From Apophysomyces variabilis (taxonomy: Eukaryota > Mucoromycota > Mucoromycetes > Mucorales > Mucoraceae), in assembly GCA_002749535.1 (NCBI GenBank), contig MZZL01000409.1, positions 333,865 to 397,864 of the forward strand: a stretch of 64,000 bases of DNA, written 5' to 3'. The notes under the pieces were generated by a model that saw nothing but the letters and a program-made list of their open reading frames with translations, was not told the origin of the DNA and did no database searches. This document shows positions 59,210 to 64,000 of the stretch, one piece after another. How positions within the stretch are numbered: the stretch's first letter is position 1; the number at the start of each line of letters is the position of its first letter. The position numbers and the translations under genes were made by a program.

Positions 59210-60480
59210 CCAACACAACATGTGTCCTTGTGTCTTCTTGACGACTTGCATCCGCGCGTTTCTTTTTTTTTAAGGCATTTTTCCTTGCACCTTGGGCATA
59301 CTTGCGAAGTTATGCAGGTCAGACGTTCTGAGAGGTGGTATATCGTCAACCAACTTTTTGGCTTCAGGTCGGCATTTACATACTGTTTCCGCCGCTGTTT
59401 TACATAATTTTAGCCACAGATGGAGTAGTGCTCGTGAGAACTTGGTGCGGTGAAGAAAGGTTGCCATCAACAGCCAGAAACGCATTCGAAACTCCTGGGT
59501 TTACGCCCCAGATTACCGCATTATCGTACTTGCCTTCCAGGTTGACCGGAGTCAAAGGTGTCGTATCCATAGCTATAATGGATACTCTCACTACTCCAAT
59601 TATATCTAAATAGGGAAGATGTACTTTAAATACGAACTTACATAACACGGAATCAAGCAATCCTAACTCAGTTCCTTAATAAAATGAACAATGCCGAGCA
59701 TCTATGATCCGCTACGGAGAAGTCTCTCCATTATAGAAGGCAATTACCAAGTACTTAATACAAAGCACAGTCCGTAATCACAGTCCTATCCGTCTAGACC
59801 CACATACATTTTAGTATAAAAGAGTAATGTTTTTATTTGAATAAACATTATCACATATTGAGTCTCGCGTATATTGCTTGTCTCTTTTCCTCGTCAGATA
59901 AAACATTACAAAAGGCTTCTTTTTAGAAATCAACGGTTCTTTGTACTTCTTCAATAGAAGCTAAATGTGCACCCCATCAGTACGGATGATATCCCTTCAA
60001 AGTACTTTACTGATTCAACGTATAAAACGCCATTGAATTACCACAATATGGTTTTCTCATTTTCTAGGCTTTCATACGTCGGGTAACCGATTTTACCCAT
60101 GTCGGACAAATCGAAGTACTTACGCCATGTTTCCGAAGCGATTACGGGCGTTTGATGATACAGTCTACCGGCTTGAAACAGAAGACGTGCCAATGCTACC
60201 TTTCTTAGTAGTATTATCTGAGGCTGGAACATCTAATTTGTCTTGCCTATATTGCTTGTTACGGTCAGAGGAATTTGCCTTTCCTCTAGAATTGCAAGGT
60301 TGTTTGCGTTGGCTCGTTCGAAATACTGGTTGAGCCAAGTTGATGTGGTCCACCGTAGCTTTTGGATCCAACAAGGTAGAATAGTCGGCGAAGCCAAACG
60401 TGGAGCAGGGCTTTGACTGCTGGCGGCTCAAAACTTGTTCGATACTTCCACTCGATGACTTACTTATCATACCTGACATG
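59210..60480 (-). pseudogene. Fanzor/TnpB-like nuclease relic (RuvC-I part)
   Basis: Minus-strand pieces in family order. 60232-60038 has WRKYFDLSDMGKIGYPTYES, like the segment preceding the RuvC domain in other mucoralean Fanzors. 59660-59400 has YDNAVIWGVNPGVSNAFLAV and DGNLSSPHQVLTSTT, the RuvC-I block in which the catalytic Asp of D-P-G is replaced by Asn. 59485-59270 has PPLRTSDLHNF, the region after RuvC-I. The C-terminal D-E-Y and W-D-R-D motifs are absent. Several frame changes and stops separate the pieces. It belongs to a different subfamily from the two copies at 32.5-39.8 kb, which have AVLDPGV/AIDPGIN. Confidence 0.5.
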
Positions 60481-60559
60481 ATTACATCAGTATATTCAGT
60501 GGATAGACCATCAGGTCTAGACTGTCAGTGAACATATCGGCTATAATGACTGTATGGAT

Positions 60560-60840
60560 CAGGTTATACTAACATCTTCATATTCTATTCATCTGTTGCT
60601 GGGATCCTAGCGGACACAGAATATCAAAAGACAGAAGATTAACGTGTCATTACCGATCGTATAGATTTTACAAGATATTAGTAACTACCTCAACCCGCTT
60701 TACCCGCACGCGTTTCTAAAGATATTTAAAGAGAACAATCATTCGTGAAATAAAGAACATCTTTCCCAGTCTCGTTTATCCTTAGCATTCTGTTATTTCG
60801 TTTTATACGTCATTACTGCCTCACTTTTTTTTTGCAACAG
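60560..60840 (-). repeat. Dispersed repeat R1, copy B (inverted)
   Basis: Reverse complement of the repeat at 41890-42168. Shared blocks include TAACGTGTCATTACCGATCG, GGACACAGAATATCAAAAGA and ATTCTATTCATCTGTTGCTG. Here it is not interrupted by a Tc1 element: sequence corresponding to the insertion point continues into TATAGCCGATATGTTCACTG (read on minus). It lies about 150 bp from the candidate Helitron terminus. Confidence 0.8.
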
Positions 60841-60994
60841 GGAACTCCGGATGGAGTATCGTCTATCTTTTCGAAGCAGCATGTTCCTGCGGACGAAGAC
60901 TCAAGTACATATATGGTAATGGCGCGTATATTGCAGACGTAGTAAGTTGTATTCTCCTTTTTATTTGTTGCTACCGAGCTGAGAATAGGACTAA

Positions 60995-61025
60995 CCAGTG
61001 TCGACCCGTTCGCTTCGCAGCGCGT
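60995..61025 (-). other. Candidate Helitron 3' terminus
   Basis: Read on minus: a short hairpin (CGCT-GCGA-AGCG, about 61010-61021), 12 nt later ACTGG followed by T. Helitrons end in a small GC-rich hairpin about 10-12 nt before CTRR with a T outside. It is on the same strand and downstream of the Helitron-type helicase relic, as expected. The hairpin stem is only 4-5 bp, so this is a candidate. Confidence 0.45.
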
Positions 61026-61285
61026 CCCCCTCCTCACCCGCTCCCACATTACTCATTTAGGCGCTGAGGAAAACATAGTTAATATTGCATAAAGGTATAA
61101 GTGCATAAAGGTATAAGCGCATAAAAGATATGGGATTATATGAGGATATACAAACGTACAAGACATAAGAACATAAGAAACAAAAGATATAGGTACATAG
61201 GAGAAAGCATATAATAGTTGGAAGTTTATCTTAATCGTCATAAATTTCCCTATAAACCACATTGCGAGTGCTTGCAATGGACTGA

Positions 61286-62605
61286 TCAACTGAGCTCGGG
61301 AAGAACACTGATATTGTTCTTTGAAGACACGCGCGAAAGGGTAACGTACAGCTGACCATGCGAAAACACGGGTTGTGACAGGTACAGACTGACGTGCTGC
61401 AGTGTCTGTCCCTGACTCTTGTTGATAGTCATTGCGAAGCATGGGCGGATGGGGAACTGACGACGACATTGAATGAGGTCTGTTTCCGAAGATTGTAGGT
61501 CAATGCGCGGGATGTAGACAATTTCACCGGCATGATCGCCAATAGCAATTTCTGCCTCAATGAGATAAGGCATCAACCTTCGGGTGAAGAGGCGCGTGCC
61601 GTTGCAAAAGCTGTTCGCCGGATTCACATTGCGAATTAACATTATGGGCTGACCAACCTTTAAACATAGTTTGAGAGGTTCCAACCCATTAATGTCAAAA
61701 GAGTTGAGCACTTCAGTAGGATACAGGTTGGTGTGCTCCTCCATATCATCAACAATGGAATCCGTCGACAGATATATATGCTGTTCTCCTGGGAAAAGTT
61801 CCACGGCCCGAGCATTGATTTGGTGTACTAGCTCATTTAATGGAGTCAACACGTCACGGCCTATGAGATCTGATCGATCTATGGCCTGAATGCTTTGGAA
61901 ATTGGGCCATGTAGCATGCATGACTTGATCCAGACTTTCTATATGTAGGCACCATTCTGGCAGAAGTCGGATATAATCGTCAGGCCCATCTTCGGTGGGT
62001 CTAGGTATGGTAGGGATCTGGTCATTATCTATCATTATGAAATACCGTGCAAAACGGTCCATATCCTCAACTGTATCACCCTGTTCAGCTGCTCGGAGCA
62101 CTCTCATATTTTGGGCAAGACGCATGACATGCACATGTTGCCAGAGAACTGAGTTCTCGAAGCAAGCATCAATAATCTCAGAGCGAAAGTCATGAGGAAT
62201 TACAGGCAGAATTTGACGAAAATCTCCTCCAGAAAGGACGACTTTCTCACTGAATGGGATATTTAAAAAGCAGGATCCATGATGGCCATAATGTCTTTGA
62301 ATAACCAATCAACGGCCTCAAGCGCGTGTCGGTGAATCATGGGTGCCTCATCCCAAATGATCAAAGCTGCTTCCTTGAGTAACTGACCCCGAGGAGACTG
62401 AGCTGTGACACTGCAGCTCGAATGCTGGTTAAGGCCGGCAACGGAATCCTGAACATGGAATGGGCTGTTCGCCCTCCATGAAGTAGTAATGCTGCGATTC
62501 CTGATGAAGCGACTGCAATGGCAACTTTCCGCTCCGATCGGAGATAATCAAATATAAAGTCGTAAAGGAAAGTCTTACCCCCCCGCTGGACGGATACTTT
62601 GGTTT
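61286..62605 (-). pseudogene. Helitron-type PIF1 helicase relic
   Basis: Superfamily 1B helicase of the kind found in RepHel proteins of Helitrons. From the N-terminal side: remnant Walker [18 protein letters not shown], then [39 protein letters not shown], Walker [117 protein letters not shown]. The region 61286-62308 is one open frame, but upstream there are two one-base frameshifts (near 62440 and 62270). The protein is cut off just before Walker A; no Rep (rolling-circle) domain is in the window. Therefore a 5'-truncated, dead element. Unlike the housekeeping PIF1, the motif set and missing N-terminus point to a Helitron. Confidence 0.82.
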
Positions 62606-62762
62606 ACGCTCCGCTCTAACTTAGGTTTAATAACTTGTTGAGGAAAAACTGTCACTTACCTATCTTCTTGAAACACGTTAAATTATCAAGCTAATGTTCC
62701 TGAAAATGACGACTTCACCCATTTGAGTGATGGGAACAAATCTTAGAAGCGACGAGTAGCTG

Positions 62763-64000
62763 TTGGAGGTGATGGAGCCATCATATACAACATGGACATT
62801 GGGTGGCAGCTGGAGAAGTATGCCAGCAAAGGAAGACGTATTTAACAAAAAATGCCTCGGGGCCCTTGTATGTTATAACACCCTGTGTGCCATGAATCAG
62901 AAGGGCATAAACATTAGACCGCGATCTGATACGAGAAATATCGAGAAACAGGTTGATGAGGGATGCATGCAGTGCAAAACTGCTCTATTTCATATAAAAG
63001 TGCACTGTGCGAGTAATCTATGTTTATGAAGGCTACTACTGTATTATGCATCGTAAAGGATCGCATACCCACCAAAAGTACGAGGAAAAGCATCTTTCAT
63101 GTAAAGAATACAAACGGTTGGAAGCACCAGTGCTGTCATATCCAACAGAAACTGCACTTGAGCTGATGGTTGGGACAAGCACTGCTCGTCCCGGAGCCAA
63201 CAAACCTGTACGAGATATCAACAATCATTTGCAACATCTTGGCCGAGTGCAGCATTACCGCCGTAGCATTCTGGGAAAGCATGGCTTAACGGCAAAGAAG
63301 AAACACAACTCAGAAGGGATATTTCAGGAATTTGCCCAGCTAGAAAGCGACTACCCTGGGTCTTTATGTGAAGACATGAGTATCTACCCTCGTACATTTT
63401 TGCATTCCATTTTATTCTCCAACAATTTCTCAGTACATGGATTTTAACAACCCTATACTTACGGACATCACCTATGATTCTTTCGAGAAACAATATTATC
63501 TGTGTACGATAAATATATACGTTGCTGCGCTGGACAGATATATCATTGCTTTCCAAGCCACTCTTGGCGGACTAATCTCTGAGCATTACACAGCTTATTT
63601 TCTGGCCCTCTTCAAAGCATATAGCACGTAATTCGAAAAGTTCGATCAGGACAGCGATTGGATTGGGCTTATCGTAGACTTCTCCCAGGCCAAGAAATGG
63701 ATTCCTAAATGCTTATAAAAAGTTCACAGGAATGGCCGACGGAGAAAAATATATTAAAGGATGCTATTATCATTACCAGCAATCCGTGCAATGCCTTTTA
63801 AGGAACAAAGGAGTAGTGCATCAAGATAAAGAAGACATGTTTCGAGAGCTTACAAGTATCATGTACACCACAAGCGGCCGAAACACGTTTCATGGTGCAG
63901 TAGCTGACCTCAGGGCCAATTTTCCCAATGCGAAAAAAATGGATAGACTGATGGTTACGGCCAGAGATAGCTGGATTTTTAAGTCGCAAGGTGTACTCCA
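62763..64000 (+). pseudogene. Degenerate DDE (Mutator-like?) transposase, runs off window
   Basis: Frames at 63007-63447, 63437-63631 and onward form one degraded protein: HTHQKYEEKHLSCKEYKRLE, TARPGANKPVRDINNHLQHL, then DFNNPILTDITYDSFEKQYY, and after frameshifts WIGLIVDFSQAKK, EKYIKGCYYHYQQSV, FRELTSIMYTTSG and MDRLMVTARDSWIFKSQGV. The spacing of a D-F-S-Q-A block and a G-C-Y-Y-H-Y block recalls the D2 and post-D2 motifs of MULE transposases (D-x-S-x-A ... G-C-x-x-H-x-x-x-x-x). Stops (e.g. 63629-63631) and frame changes show it is inactive within the window. The class assignment is tentative. Confidence 0.4.

Overview
The window looks like nuclear DNA of a filamentous fungus, most probably an early-diverging Mucoromycota (Mucorales-type) species. 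The genes are split by many short introns (about 48-100 bp; I placed roughly 70). Base composition is AT-rich and gene spacing is tight. The families present are fungal: SUR7/PalI, a GATA-like/DUF3295 protein, DUF2408, DUF1770, PHO80-type cyclins and a GPI-anchored Ser/Thr-rich protein. The transposon relics (Ndc10-like tyrosine recombinases, Fanzor/TnpB-like nucleases, Tc1/mariner, Helitron) also fit this group. I found no rRNA, tRNA or CRISPR array.

Layout. 1-11.8 kb is a genic block: a truncated kelch-type membrane protein, a CLG1-like cyclin, a DUF1752/DUF3295 regulator, a severin/gelsolin and a coiled-coil protein. 12.4-17.8 kb is a transposon island: a Fanzor fragment, a Tc1 pseudogene, an unusual Crypton-type recombinase joined to a nuclease-like domain, and a small AT-hook protein. 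18.4-31 kb is genic again: twinfilin, a PHO80-like cyclin, a SUR7/PalI protein, a vacuolar amino-acid transporter and the ER ubiquitin ligase DOA10. 31.9-43.8 kb is the most interesting stretch. It holds a degenerate Fanzor fragment on +, then two large spliced Fanzor-like genes on -, a solo transposon terminus, a dispersed repeat, and an apparently intact Tc1/mariner element with perfect 44-bp inverted repeats lying about 110 bp upstream of the RNA polymerase I/III subunit gene RPC40. 43.9-57.9 kb is housekeeping: RPC40, DAHP synthase, the eRF1 methyltransferase MTQ2, a DUF1770 protein, a P4-ATPase flippase, a GPI-anchored protein and a DUF2408 protein. 58-64 kb is a second repeat-rich end: another Fanzor relic, the inverted second copy of the dispersed repeat, a decayed Helitron helicase with a candidate Helitron 3' terminus, and a Mutator-like transposase relic running off the window.

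Two themes connect genes. Membrane and trafficking functions recur (flippase, SUR7-type protein, vacuolar transporter, DOA10, GPI protein), and two actin regulators are present (severin, twinfilin). The best candidate for an unusual system is the Fanzor cluster: one near-complete spliced copy (36.95-39.83 kb) keeps all three expected RuvC acidic residues and carries tandem N-terminal zinc knuckles, and four decayed relatives lie in the same 64 kb.

Exon structures were worked out by hand from reading frames, splice signals and known family sequence. Phases and total lengths were checked for consistency, but no alignment program or transcript evidence was used.
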